From: Belliella filtrata
GTDB taxonomy: Bacteria > Bacteroidota > Bacteroidia > Cytophagales > Cyclobacteriaceae
NCBI RefSeq assembly: GCF_022549775.1
Contig: NZ_JAKZGP010000052.1
Coordinates: 1-34,188, forward strand
DNA: 34,188 nt
Direction: 5' to 3'
Numbering within the stretch: position 1 is the first letter of the stretch; every line of letters starts with the position of its first letter. The position numbers and the translations under genes were made by a program. The notes beneath the pieces were generated by a model. The model did not search any database. It saw only the letters and a list, made by a program, of their open reading frames with translations, and had not been told where the DNA came from. Of the stretch, positions 1 through 8,121 are shown one piece after another.

Positions 1-270
1 ATGTTCACGTGGAGAAGTTAGTGGAGACACACATAAAAGTAAAGTCTTCAGAAAGTACTGCAAATGAAGAGCTAAACTGGGTTCATACAGCCATAAGTAA
101 CCTGAAAAAGAATCTATTGGGAATCTATCATATGGTAACCGAAAAATATATCCAAAACTACATAGATGAGTTTGTTTATAAACTCAACAGAAGATATTTT
201 GGGGAAAAATTGTTTGACCGTCTTATTGTTGCGGCAATTCAAACATACGTGTAAAGTTAGGGGGAGTCAT
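1..270 (+). mobile_element. Right-hand part of an IS1595-type insertion sequence
   Basis: This holds the transposase 3' end plus about 16 bp that includes GTTAGGGGGAGTCAT (256-270), probably the terminal inverted repeat. The right boundary is inferred: in the frame of the following DUF4221 homologue, the paralogue-like sequence (KIKLEKEGPNG) begins at about 273, whereas upstream of that nothing resembles the paralogues. The left end and the target duplication are outside the window, so they cannot be checked. A similar GTTAGGGGG string recurs at 1461-1469. Confidence 0.6.
3..254 (+). CDS. IS1595-family transposase, C-terminal part (cut by window edge)
   Basis: The reading frame is open from the window edge to a TAA at 252-254, so the N-terminal part and the catalytic DDE core lie outside. 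The visible ~83 residues carry the typical tail of ISXO2-like/IS1595 transposases: a WVH...ISNLK...LLG segment, then YIDEFVYKLNRR at about residues 53-64, a pattern that closes the DDE domain in this family. A GTG at position 9 is only an in-frame valine, not the real start. The element's right end lies about 15 bp after the stop, directly against a beheaded lipoprotein gene. The family call rests on motif memory. Confidence 0.8.
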   Translation, partial: VHVEKLVETHIKVKSSESTANEELNWVHTAISNLKKNLLGIYHMVTEKYIQNYIDEFVYKLNRRYFGEKLFDRLIVAAIQTYV

Positions 271-1154
271 ATAAAATAAAATTAGAAAAAGAAGGTCCTA
301 ATGGTATCGGAAATAATGGGAGAGGTGGAATTGTATGTCTGAATGAAAACTTGATACTTTTCAATGGATATCCAGCTTCGATCATAATGACAACCGAAGG
401 TGAAAAAGCAGAAAACCTAAAAGATCTTATCAATCAAAAAGCGCAATTCACTCAAGCGGGTAATGACTTCCTCTACGAAAAAGTGGATCCTGAGAATTTA
501 CACATGGTCTATGGAATATTGATGAAGTTCCCGAATCAAGATCATGAGTTTGGTATATTGAACTTAAGTACAGGAGATACAAGAAGGCTCAACTTACCTG
601 AGTTCAAAACCTTGAGCGAATTCACTATGATTTGCGACAACCCAAGCAACTATGAGGTATATGAGCCCCTGTTGTTTTTATCATATCTCAATGGAAACAT
701 TGTATTTGGCTCCAATATCAATAGTGACATGTATGTATATGACCTAAAACAAGAGGAGTTATCCTATGCAAAAATGGACCATAAACTCACTTCTTCAAAA
801 AAACAGCAAACATTACCAGCGGAAGTGACCGATCCTGAAGTCTTCTTTTCTTTCTACAAGAAAGTAGAGAGTGAAATCGCTTTCGGTAAACCTGTCTACG
901 ACCCTACCAACTACCGATATATCCGACTTTCTTATATCAAGCACTTCGAAGAATCCCAAGAAAAAGGCTATCCTAAACTGAAATCTGTCGATTCATTTAT
1001 CAATTTATATGACAACAACTTCAAGCTTGTATCTGAAATCCCTCTTCCCACTTCTAACAAAACACCTGGATCTTATTTTGTAAAAAATGGAGCTGTTTGG
1101 GTATTTGAAAACCTAGATGACGAAATGGGTTTTGTTAGAATAAAAATTGATTGA
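270..1154 (+). pseudogene. DUF4221-type lipoprotein homologue, 5' end removed by IS insertion
   Basis: The frame is open from 261 to a TGA ending at 1154. It aligns with the three downstream paralogues from their conserved K/DxEGPNGxG motif (about residue 95 of an intact copy) to the shared C-terminus, WVFENLDDEMGFVRIKI. The signal peptide, lipobox and first ~90 residues are missing, and the IS1595-type element sits exactly where they should be. No good start codon exists; a TTG at 351 would delete the EGPNG motif. It is best read as an inactivated first member of the tandem family. It could alternatively act as a silent donor of body sequence for the intact copies, but nothing here shows that. 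The open frame of about 290 codons implies recent disruption. Confidence 0.8.
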
Positions 1155-1330
1155 AATATCAAAACCACACATTAAAATTTTATTTCCTTTATGAAGGAAA
1201 AGGTGTTTATAATGAAATTTAATGTCAAATCAATGTACAAACATTAAAATAAACAAAATCTAAGGTTAGGTAATGGCTTACTTGATTAACCCAGACAGAA
1301 CCAAACCTTACAGACAAGAAAATATATGCT

Positions 1331-1450
1331 GAAAATACCACATGTCAATACCTCAACATCTTGTCAGAAATTGGAAAAGTAGAACGAAGAGAAATAAGTG
1401 GAGCTCACTATTACATGAATTTAGAACTTTATAGGATTTTGGGACAGTAA
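1331..1450 (+). pseudogene. Relic of the C-terminal winged helix of a Fic-family protein
   Basis: The 404-bp gap 1155-1558 holds no full gene. In one frame, codons 1331-1450 read CQYLNILSEIGKVERREI followed by YYMNLELYRIL and a stop. This resembles the KTAxKYLxxLxExGxLExxKxGxxxYYINxELFxLL tail of bacterial Fic/DOC AMP-transferases. The sequence upstream (about 1273-1330) could continue the match only with a frameshift, and no HPFxxGNGR core is present. It is a small leftover, not a functional gene. The match is by memory of the family and could be coincidental. Confidence 0.5.
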
Positions 1451-1558
1451 CTTTTTCATCGTTAGGGGGTATACTTTCTCCATTCAAACAATATAAAAAC
1501 TATAAACATATTTCATTATAAAGATTTTAGTTATTACCTTACAACTAAACTCTTATAT

Positions 1559-2683
1559 ATGAAAAATTCACTTTTCTTCCTCAGCGTTGTTTTACTTTAC
1601 TCATGTGGTAAAAAAGAAAGTAGCAAAGATTATTCACAGTTAGAGATCAGCATAGATACGGTGATGGTAGATTCCAAAGACGAAATACTATACCTGCAAA
1701 TGGGACTCCGCTGGTCTGATGTATCCATGGATAGAAAATTCTTCTATAATTTTGACATGAACAGACATAAATTGGAGATCATCAACTTGGATAAGCTAGA
1801 ACTCGAAAAAATAGTCAATTTTGATAAAGAAGGTCCAAATGGTACTGGAGCACGGTTTACAGATTTAAAAAGTATTGGTCAAGATTCGCTTTATTTGAGT
1901 AGTCAGTTTACACATGATGTTTTTGATTTGAATGGAAAAAAACTGGTATCAAGTAGCACTCGGGATCAACAGTATTCAGGTGACGACTTCAATGAAGGAG
2001 AAAGCTTCTCACACAGCGTATTAAGTGCAAATAACCCACACTTAGTTTTTGGATGGGGAAAGAATTGGAGAACTGGAGAGGTTTCATTTATTCAGATAGA
2101 CTTTATCAAAAACTACTTACAAAAATGGAAAATTCCTGCTTTTGAAATTTTGCAATCTTTTCATTATGAGATGGAAACTCCGAAGGTTTGGTTTGGAACT
2201 AGCAACTATACTTCTATTGTAGAAAATAAAGTCCTGCTATCTAACGGAGTATCTAGTGACATCTATGTATATGATATCCCCAGTGAAATGTTGGAATTAA
2301 AAAGTCCGAGTCCATCCTTAACTGAAAAAGAAAAAACTAAACTTCCACCTAAGATGGTTGCTGGGATTGAGGAAAATCGAGAAGTTAGTAAAATGCTAAA
2401 AGAGCAAATCAATTTCTTACACCCTATATGGGATAATAAATCAAAACTGTTCTATAGATTCTCCTTTGAAGAAGTAATTGCAGATAGGGATGAAAGTGAC
2501 GAAGTTGTAAATACAGCTAACATTTTTCTTACCGTATTAGATGAAGGTTTTACAGTTATTGCAGAAAAAGCTATACCAACGCTAAAACACATACCATACC
2601 GTGCATTTGTAAAAGATGAAAGCATCTGGATTTCAATCAATATAGAAGATGAGTTAGGTTTTCTAAGAATAAAAGTCATTTAA
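1559..2683 (+). CDS. DUF4221-type lipoprotein, tandem copy 2
   Basis: A 374-residue predicted outer-envelope lipoprotein. Residues 1-16 are a short signal peptide ending in the lipobox LYSC with Cys16 as the lipidation site; the mature protein starts CGKKES. The rest is rich in short beta-strand-like segments with repeated LEIINLDKLEL and EGPNGTG motifs, consistent with a beta-propeller-like fold as in the Bacteroidota DUF4221 family. The C-terminus ends IEDELGFLRIKV. The function of the family is not known to me. It shares an almost identical first 41 codons with the copies at 2755 and 4013, while the bodies have diverged strongly. The ATG at 1559 fixes the signal peptide. It is separated from the next copy by 71 bp, so co-transcription is possible. 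Family assignment is from recalled motif similarity. Confidence 0.8.
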   Translation: MKNSLFFLSVVLLYSCGKKESSKDYSQLEISIDTVMVDSKDEILYLQMGLRWSDVSMDRKFFYNFDMNRHKLEIINLDKLELEKIVNFDKEGPNGTGARFTDLKSIGQDSLYLSSQFTHDVFDLNGKKLVSSSTRDQQYSGDDFNEGESFSHSVLSANNPHLVFGWGKNWRTGEVSFIQIDFIKNYLQKWKIPAFEILQSFHYEMETPKVWFGTSNYTSIVENKVLLSNGVSSDIYVYDIPSEMLELKSPSPSLTEKEKTKLPPKMVAGIEENREVSKMLKEQINFLHPIWDNKSKLFYRFSFEEVIADRDESDEVVNTANIFLTVLDEGFTVIAEKAIPTLKHIPYRAFVKDESIWISINIEDELGFLRIKVI

Positions 2684-2754
2684 TCATATATCCTTTAATC
2701 TATTTATCCCAAACAGCAATCTTCATCACATAGCTTTTAACTAAATTTCTTCAT

Positions 2755-3885
2755 ATGAAAAATTCACTTTTCTTCCTCAGCATTATTTTACTTTACTCAT
2801 GTGGTAAAAAAGAAAGTACCAAAGATTATTCACAGATAGAGATCAGCATGGATACGGTGATGGTAGATGCTAAAGACGAAATTCTTTCCTTAGCAGGAGA
2901 TTTGATGGTTTCAGACTTATCTGCTGACAAAAGTCTTTTATACTACCTCAATCCTAGGACCCTTCAGTTAGAAATAGTCGATTTGGATGAATTGGAATTT
3001 GTTCAAAGAGTTCAGTATGATGAAGAAGGTCCCAATGGAATAGGGAGGTTTGCCATGCAGTTCCAAGTGCTTCTAGATGAAAAGTTCTTTTTAGGAAGTT
3101 TTTCCAGCAAGGGTATATTCGACTTGTCAAGCACGCGGATTAGCAAATATGATTTTCTTATGGAAGATCTTAAAGGAGATCAAGACTTCGAAGGGTATGT
3201 AGAGAAATCCATTGTGGTCAATCCAAAAGACGAAAATCAACTATTCACAATCTTGATTAGCTGGAATGATCAATTATCACTTGTGGGGAGTATTGATGCG
3301 CAAACAAAGGAATTCAAAAACTATCCTATTCCAGCATTGGACTATTTATCCTCGTTCAAGTTAGTATATTCTGAAGGAGGTACGCCTCGAGCCATGCTCG
3401 CCGACTTTTTAGATCTCAGCAGGTCAGAGAAAATGCTCATCATTTCTAGTAAAGTTGGAGCTGATATTTATACTTTTGATTTTGCCACCGAAAGTTTTAT
3501 TCACTATCCCGCCGAACCTATAACACTTCCAGTTAAGAAAACGGCAAAGATACCACAAGTGGTAGAAAGCATGGAAGAGTTCCAAAAACATAATCGTAGC
3601 TTGGGACAAGATATCAATTTCAGTGCACCAGTTTGGGATGATGAAAACGAATTATACTACAGATTTGCTCATTTCTTAAAGTACAAAGAAGAAGACAGCA
3701 AATTCATTCATTCAGACACAGAAGTACACCTGATGCTACTTGACAAGGAGTTTAAGGTACTTTCAGAAATACTTTTAGAAAATTACAAAAAAGTGCCAGT
3801 CAAACATTTTGCAAAAGATGGTATGCTATGGGTATTTGAAAATTTGGAAGATGAGATGGGCTTTGTGAGGATCAAAATCAAATAA
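2755..3885 (+). CDS. DUF4221-type lipoprotein, tandem copy 3
   Basis: A 376-residue paralogue of its two neighbours. It has a signal peptide (residues 1-15) and lipobox LYSC with Cys16, a constant tether to about residue 41 (DTVMVDAKD), then a variable body with LEIVDLDELEF and EEGPNGIG near residues 75-100. The C-terminus WVFENLEDEMGFVRIKI matches that of the beheaded copy at 270-1154 at protein level. The 20 bp ahead of the ATG (cttttaactaaatttcttcat) resemble those ahead of copy 2, so the repeated block seems to begin just upstream of the start. The likely location is the outer membrane, facing either side; ligand and role are unknown. Full length, no frameshift. Confidence 0.8.
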   Translation: MKNSLFFLSIILLYSCGKKESTKDYSQIEISMDTVMVDAKDEILSLAGDLMVSDLSADKSLLYYLNPRTLQLEIVDLDELEFVQRVQYDEEGPNGIGRFAMQFQVLLDEKFFLGSFSSKGIFDLSSTRISKYDFLMEDLKGDQDFEGYVEKSIVVNPKDENQLFTILISWNDQLSLVGSIDAQTKEFKNYPIPALDYLSSFKLVYSEGGTPRAMLADFLDLSRSEKMLIISSKVGADIYTFDFATESFIHYPAEPITLPVKKTAKIPQVVESMEEFQKHNRSLGQDINFSAPVWDDENELYYRFAHFLKYKEEDSKFIHSDTEVHLMLLDKEFKVLSEILLENYKKVPVKHFAKDGMLWVFENLEDEMGFVRIKIK

Positions 3886-4012
3886 ATTGTCCTGTTGAAT
3901 CATCGAAACCTAAGCGCCTAATTACACCATTTTGTTATAAGAATGTGAGAAACTGGAAAATGCTTTATCGATAAAATTTTTAGCACTTAACCATATAAAA
4001 ATTATTTTCTTT

Positions 4013-5140
4013 ATGAAAAATTCATTCTTCTTCCTCTGCATTATTTTACTTTACTCATGTGGTAAAAAAGAAGGTACCAAAGATTATTCACAGATAGAGA
4101 TCAGCATGGATACGGTGATGGTAGATGCTAAAGATAAAATCATCATGGCAGCATCAAATATGTTTCTAAGTGGTTTTTCAAATGATAATTCCAAAATTCA
4201 CCATTATGATGCAAAAAATGGAGTATTGGAAATAATAGATCTTGATCGTTTAATTCTTGATCGAAAAATCAAAGTAGAAAAAGAAGGTCCAAATGGGGTG
4301 GGGTCTGTTTGGTGGTTTGACTTTTGGAACGATAGTCTGTATGCTTTTTACAACTTCAACAATATTGAACTTTTAGATAAGAAGATGAAAAAAGTTTCTT
4401 CAATAAATTTACAAACTTCAACTATCGGTAAAACTGGCCTGGGTGAAGGGTTTATGTACCAAAATAATTTCACTTTATTAAATGACTCCAGAAAACTTTT
4501 AGCTCAGGTTCAATCATCTAATTCAGATTTTTTACATCTAACCTATTTAGATTTCAAAACTAATGAAGTGAAAATCATTAAAAACCCTGATTTTGAAGTA
4601 ATGAACGACCACAACATCACACTAATTCAAAATGGGTCAAAAAGATCACTCATCCAGCCCGTCGGAACTCTTTTTGTAGGCAATAAAGCGTATGTCTTCA
4701 ATAAAGCCAACAATAAAATATTCGAGTATGATTATTCAGAGAATTCAATTCAAGAAATACAGATACGTCAAATGACCATTCCGACAGCGAAAAGCAAATC
4801 TTACAAATTGCAAACAGAGTCTTTGGAAGAATTTAAAGCTCAAGCTATTGCATTAAATGAAGAGATTGCTTTCGAAAACTTAGTAGTTGATCCCAATTCT
4901 GGAGATTTTTATAGGTTAGCAGTAAAAAAAAATCAAATAGCTCAAGAAGATCGACCTGAAAAATGGGATGTATTTCTTATTAAGTATAATCCTAACTTTA
5001 AAACACTTGTAGAAAAAAAGATCTTCGATAACATAAACTTGACTGAACAACTTACAGAATACTTTGTCAAAGACAATATGCTTTGGATTAAAATCAATAT
5101 AAACGACGATTTAGCCTTCTTAAGGATAAAAATCAACTAA
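4013..5140 (+). CDS. DUF4221-type lipoprotein, tandem copy 4
   Basis: A 375-residue lipoprotein with the same constant 41-codon leader (lipobox LYSC, Cys16) as copies 2 and 3. After about residue 43 the sequence diverges: IIMAASNMFLSGFS, then LEIIDLDRLIL, KEGPNGVG near residue 97, and a C-terminal WIKININDDLAFLRIKI. The conserved landmarks (DLD, EGPNG, final LRIKI) keep their spacing, so the fold is presumably shared and only surface sequence varies. It is the last of the array; a strong hairpin terminator follows 15 bp after the stop. Function is unknown; an envelope ligand-binding or sensing role would be a guess. Confidence 0.8.
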   Translation: MKNSFFFLCIILLYSCGKKEGTKDYSQIEISMDTVMVDAKDKIIMAASNMFLSGFSNDNSKIHHYDAKNGVLEIIDLDRLILDRKIKVEKEGPNGVGSVWWFDFWNDSLYAFYNFNNIELLDKKMKKVSSINLQTSTIGKTGLGEGFMYQNNFTLLNDSRKLLAQVQSSNSDFLHLTYLDFKTNEVKIIKNPDFEVMNDHNITLIQNGSKRSLIQPVGTLFVGNKAYVFNKANNKIFEYDYSENSIQEIQIRQMTIPTAKSKSYKLQTESLEEFKAQAIALNEEIAFENLVVDPNSGDFYRLAVKKNQIAQEDRPEKWDVFLIKYNPNFKTLVEKKIFDNINLTEQLTEYFVKDNMLWIKININDDLAFLRIKIN

Positions 5141-5155
5141 AACCAAAGATGTGTT

Positions 5156-5196
5156 AACCATGAATACCGAAAGTCAAACTTTCAGAATTCATGGTT
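5156..5196 (+). terminator. Hairpin terminator after the DUF4221 array
   Basis: A perfect outer stem AACCATGAAT (5156-5165) / ATTCATGGTT (5187-5196) encloses an inner stem GAAAGT / ACTTTC with a CAA loop (5169-5183). It begins 15 bp after the stop of copy 4. The trailing sequence gaaattttgac is only weakly U-rich, so it may act as a processing or stabilising hairpin rather than a strong intrinsic terminator. Confidence 0.6.
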
Positions 5197-5224
5197 GAAA
5201 TTTTGACAATAAATCCAAAAGCAG

Positions 5225-5303
5225 AAAGACCTTCAGGTACGTCGCGGCACACTCAAAGGGTAGCATTCAACAACCTTTGAGGGCTCTTTTGACATCAAAG
5301 GTT
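5225..5303 (-). repeat. Dispersed palindromic repeat, copy A
   Basis: On the minus strand, 5261-5225 reads ACCCTTTGAGTGTGCCGCG then ACGTACCTGAAGGTCTTT, closely matching the segments at 26691-26726 and 33221-33255. Adjacent to it, AACCTTTGA (5272-5280) and TCAAAGGTT (5295-5303) form a perfect 9-bp stem. The whole lies between two convergent genes. The same order (CTCAAAGGTT motif, then palindrome) occurs in copy C. Confidence 0.65.
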
Positions 5304-5402
5304 GCTATCACAATCCAATTCAGGCTGAAGTTTTCGTATTACAGAAAAACCTTTGCAGTTTTGGAAACTAAATTCTAATCTCTCGCTTCTCCTTCAATTT
5401 TC

Positions 5403-5870
5403 TTATTTTCCTAAAATTCCTTTCAAATCAGCTGGCGAATAGTTCACTGACTTCAGTGTTTTGAGATCTCCTTCTCTGAATACTAGGTATAGGTCTCCCT
5501 CTTGCTCAAAAAAGCAGGAGACACCTTGACTTTGGTAATGAGCCACTGTGGCTTCAGCTTCTTCTACATTTTTACATGCTTTGCTCATATTGGATCGTTG
5601 AACTTCGTCAAATAGCGCTTTGAATTTATCGCCTAATCCAAATTCTAAAATTGCACCTGACAGTACATATTGAATATCACAAAGTGCATCAGCTATCTCT
5701 ACGATGTTCTGATCAGCTATGGCTTCTTCAAGCTCTTTGAGCTCTTCAGCAATAAGTGAAACCCTCAATTCACACCTTTTTGCATCTGGAATTTGAGGTT
5801 CTGATAGAATTGGGTGTTTGAAAGTCTGATGAAATGCTGCCACAGAAGTGAGCGACTTTGGATCTTGCAT
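5403..5870 (-). CDS. MazG-like nucleoside triphosphate pyrophosphohydrolase
   Basis: A 155-residue cytosolic protein of the all-alpha NTP-pyrophosphatase superfamily (MazG / PRA-PH-like), which hydrolyses an (d)NTP to the monophosphate and PPi with Mg2+. The diagnostic EExxE...ExxD metal-binding pattern is visible: EELKE in the first long helix (about residue 42) and EIADALCD about 17 residues later. There are no membrane segments. The C-terminal third (YLVFREGDLKTLKSVNYSPADL) is as in Bacteroidota homologues that extend the MazG core. It is transcribed alone on the minus strand, convergent with the DUF4221 array. The exact substrate (canonical or damaged dNTP, or a nucleotide sugar) cannot be told. 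Confidence 0.8.
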   Translation of the reverse strand: MQDPKSLTSVAAFHQTFKHPILSEPQIPDAKRCELRVSLIAEELKELEEAIADQNIVEIADALCDIQYVLSGAILEFGLGDKFKALFDEVQRSNMSKACKNVEEAEATVAHYQSQGVSCFFEQEGDLYLVFREGDLKTLKSVNYSPADLKGILGK

Positions 5871-6111
5871 ATCGTTTGATTTATTTGAGTTGTATGTTTG
5901 AAATAATGAGTCTATACCCTACTTTGACCGACGAAGAAACAAAACTTTGATCAATACAAAAAATAATTTTTAGAAAGCGCCTCTGACTTTATGTTAAATG
6001 AGAGTTGATCTAAGAAGATAAAATAACCTTGTAAGCACCTCGGCTGATCATCGTCTAGGAGAAGTTTTTTCGAGATGTAGCAAGTTTCAAGCTTCAATTC
6101 CGTAAAAAACA

Positions 6112-6149
6112 AAACCCTTCAAGTTTGATTAATCAATCTTGAAGGGTTT
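6112..6149 (-). terminator. Intrinsic terminator of the 6199-6969 lipoprotein gene
   Basis: A perfect 12-bp inverted repeat, AAACCCTTCAAG (6112-6123) / CTTGAAGGGTTT (6138-6149), with a TTGATTAATCAA palindrome inside. On the minus strand it is followed by TTTTGTTTTTTACGG, a good U-tract. It lies 50 bp after the lipoprotein stop. The rest of the 328-bp gap 5871-6198 shows no gene. Confidence 0.85.
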
Positions 6150-6198
6150 ATGTATAAATCGAGGAAAGTTTACTTTCTCAATTGTTCAAAACTTGGGA

Positions 6199-6969
6199 TT
6201 AATTACCCTTTAGAACAACAGCAGTTTCGAGATTACTTTCGATCTTGGAGAGAATTGCCGCATTTCCATCAGCACTGTTTGGACCAATATCTATCCTTCC
6301 ATCCCCATTGGCATCGACTGCCGCACTGAAATCAACTTCAGCAAACAATTTATCCATATCAAATACCAAAAGCATATCTGTATCACCATCCACTTCTACA
6401 CCTACAGCATTTTCGGATCTTGCTCTGATGGCTTTTTCAGATGTGAGCCAGATGGTTGTGACTTTACCGTCAATTTCCCCTGCGATCCATAGTGAGCGAT
6501 CATACATTGGATCATTGGTGTTGCCTTCAGTTTTTCTATGTAACTTGAAGTTCACTTCTGTGTAGTTTCCTTGAGGGCTTCTACCTTCTGCGATGGCGGA
6601 GGTAGCGGCAGTACCATTGTTTACCAAAATCACATTCTTAGCTTGTGAAGCTTCTTGGTGAAATGAGGTGTTTACATTCGTTTTCAACGTAATATTCCCT
6701 ATACTGATGCCAGCCAAGAGGTCAGCTTTTGCAGCATATTTCATTTCTATTTCTTTGGTACCCACAGCAAATTGGCTTGTAGCAAAGCCATTCACTATCA
6801 CACGCTGATTTGCAGTACTACTATTTCCTGCACTTGAGGTAGCGCTCAAGCCTACTGAGCTTTGTGGTTCGCTGATCTCCGTATCTTCTACATTGGAGCA
6901 AGAAAAGGTCAAGAAGCCGATGGACATCGCAAAGGCCAATTTTTGAAAGTGTTTGATTGAATTTTTCAT
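6199..6969 (-). CDS. Lipoprotein of unknown function with DxNxDGxID motif
   Basis: I chose the internal ATG at 6969 (256 residues) over an upstream ATG at 7029, because it gives a proper lipoprotein signal: MKNSIK, a hydrophobic stretch, and lipobox FSC with Cys24. The 20 extra residues of the longer form (DSWHVACKEVV...) look like chance coding. The mature part is Ser/Thr/Ala-rich near the N-terminus, then beta-rich. Near residues 219-227 it has DANGDGRID, an EF-hand/dockerin-like Ca2+ loop that lacks the usual acidic residue at position 12. It is probably an envelope protein. No family is recognised. It is a single gene with its own terminator. Confidence 0.6.
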   Translation of the reverse strand: MKNSIKHFQKLAFAMSIGFLTFSCSNVEDTEISEPQSSVGLSATSSAGNSSTANQRVIVNGFATSQFAVGTKEIEMKYAAKADLLAGISIGNITLKTNVNTSFHQEASQAKNVILVNNGTAATSAIAEGRSPQGNYTEVNFKLHRKTEGNTNDPMYDRSLWIAGEIDGKVTTIWLTSEKAIRARSENAVGVEVDGDTDMLLVFDMDKLFAEVDFSAAVDANGDGRIDIGPNSADGNAAILSKIESNLETAVVLKGN

Positions 6970-7107
6970 TTTCGTTAAATAGTTGGTTTTTTCCACGACC
7001 TCTTTGCAAGCTACATGCCAGCTATCCATACAAAATGTGACAAAATACAGGTTTCAACAGCATGAAAGGCATGATAAATCACCAGTCCAAGTGCTTATTT
7101 ATGAAAA

Positions 7108-7138
7108 AAGCGCAAAGAAAGTATATTCCTTTGCGCTT
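7108..7138 (-). terminator. Intrinsic terminator downstream of the sod gene
   Basis: Stem AAGCGCAAAG (7108-7117) / CTTTGCGCTT (7129-7138). On the minus strand it is followed by a T-run (CTTTTTTCAT), giving a standard intrinsic terminator about 160 bp after the SOD stop and ahead of the next minus-strand gene. Confidence 0.8.
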
Positions 7139-7299
7139 AGTGTTACTTTTTGACTGGAATCAAATCAGCCCTTGTTTAGCAAGTATATCACCGATCTTTG
7201 TGCTAGATTACCAATCGATATTTTATTAGTCGACAAAAATATTGGCCAGATTAAACTTCCGTCTCAATATTTTCAATGTGATGATCGTGAGTCCAAATC

Positions 7300-8067
7300 T
7301 TATTTCAACGCATCATATCGCTCTGACACTGCGTCCCAATTGATCACATTCCACCAATTTCCAATATACCCAGCCCTGTCGCTGGTATATTTGAGGTAAT
7401 AGGCATGCTCCCATACATCGATACCTAGCAATGGTACACCTTGAAAATCCGACACATCCATGAGTGGATTATCTTGATTTGGAGTAGAGCCTACTGCCAA
7501 TTTTTTATTTGAATCTACTACAAGCCAGGCCCATCCAGAACCAAACCTTGTTTTTCCAGCTTCTTCAAATTTTGACTTGAACTCATCAAAGCTTCCAAAA
7601 GCATCATTGATAGCAGCTTCTAGGTCACCACTTGGCTTACCACCTCCGTCAGGAGACATGGTTTTCCAAAATAATTCATGATTGTAATGGCCACCACCAT
7701 TGTTTCTCATTTTAGTAGAATATTTGGAAATGTTCATCATCACCTCTTCTAGTGGAGCACTCACATCAACACCTTCTTCAGCAGCAGCTTCACCAAGATT
7801 TTTGGCATAGGCCGCGGCATGCTTCGTGTAATGAATTTCCATAGTCATGGCGTCGATATGTGGCTCAAGTGCTGCATAATCGTATGCTAAAGCTGCTTGT
7901 TCAAAACCCGTACTCAGTTTGGTTTCATTTTCATCAGTAGATTCTCCTCCGCATGCAGTCAAGAATGCAGATCCTACCAAAGATGATCCGATTCCAAAAG
8001 CAAGCGTTGCTTTTGAACTCCTTGAAATAAAATACCTTCTCGATACTTTAGTGTTTGATTTTTTCAT
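7300..8067 (-). CDS. Exported Mn-type superoxide dismutase with Tat/lipoprotein leader
   Basis: Superoxide dismutase of the Fe/Mn family, converting superoxide to O2 and H2O2. Of 255 residues, about 200 form the standard two-domain fold. Metal ligands by alignment with E. coli MnSOD are His79 (MEIHYTKH), His130 (GGGHYNHELFW), Asp217 and His221 (GIDVWEHAYYL). Tyr87 matches the gateway Tyr34, and Gln198 (NQDNP) is the Mn-type second-shell Gln. Unusually, the first 39 residues are an export leader: a twin-arginine motif SRRYFIS, a hydrophobic run, and lipobox LTAC (Cys39). This suggests Tat export of the already folded, metal-loaded enzyme and lipid anchoring in the envelope, where it would guard against extracytoplasmic superoxide. 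It is divergent from dapF. The enzyme identity is sure; the export route is inferred. Confidence 0.92.
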   Translation of the reverse strand: MKKSNTKVSRRYFISRSSKATLAFGIGSSLVGSAFLTACGGESTDENETKLSTGFEQAALAYDYAALEPHIDAMTMEIHYTKHAAAYAKNLGEAAAEEGVDVSAPLEEVMMNISKYSTKMRNNGGGHYNHELFWKTMSPDGGGKPSGDLEAAINDAFGSFDEFKSKFEEAGKTRFGSGWAWLVVDSNKKLAVGSTPNQDNPLMDVSDFQGVPLLGIDVWEHAYYLKYTSDRAGYIGNWWNVINWDAVSERYDALK

Positions 8068-8121
8068 TTTTTAGGGGATTTATCCTTTAATTTTTCTCAA
8101 AATGAATACTTCTAGTTTGTA

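Larger units (their letters stand above)
1559..4135 (+). repeat. Three-copy constant 5' leader (123 nt each) in the DUF4221 array
   Basis: Nucleotides 1559-1681, 2755-2877 and 4013-4135 encode signal peptide plus tether. By eye, copies 3 and 4 differ at 5 of 123 positions and copies 2 and 3 at about 7. Immediately afterwards, nucleotide similarity falls to the level of distant paralogues. The shared 3' protein motif is not similarly conserved in DNA, so the sharp boundary is specific to the 5' end. Confidence 0.85.
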
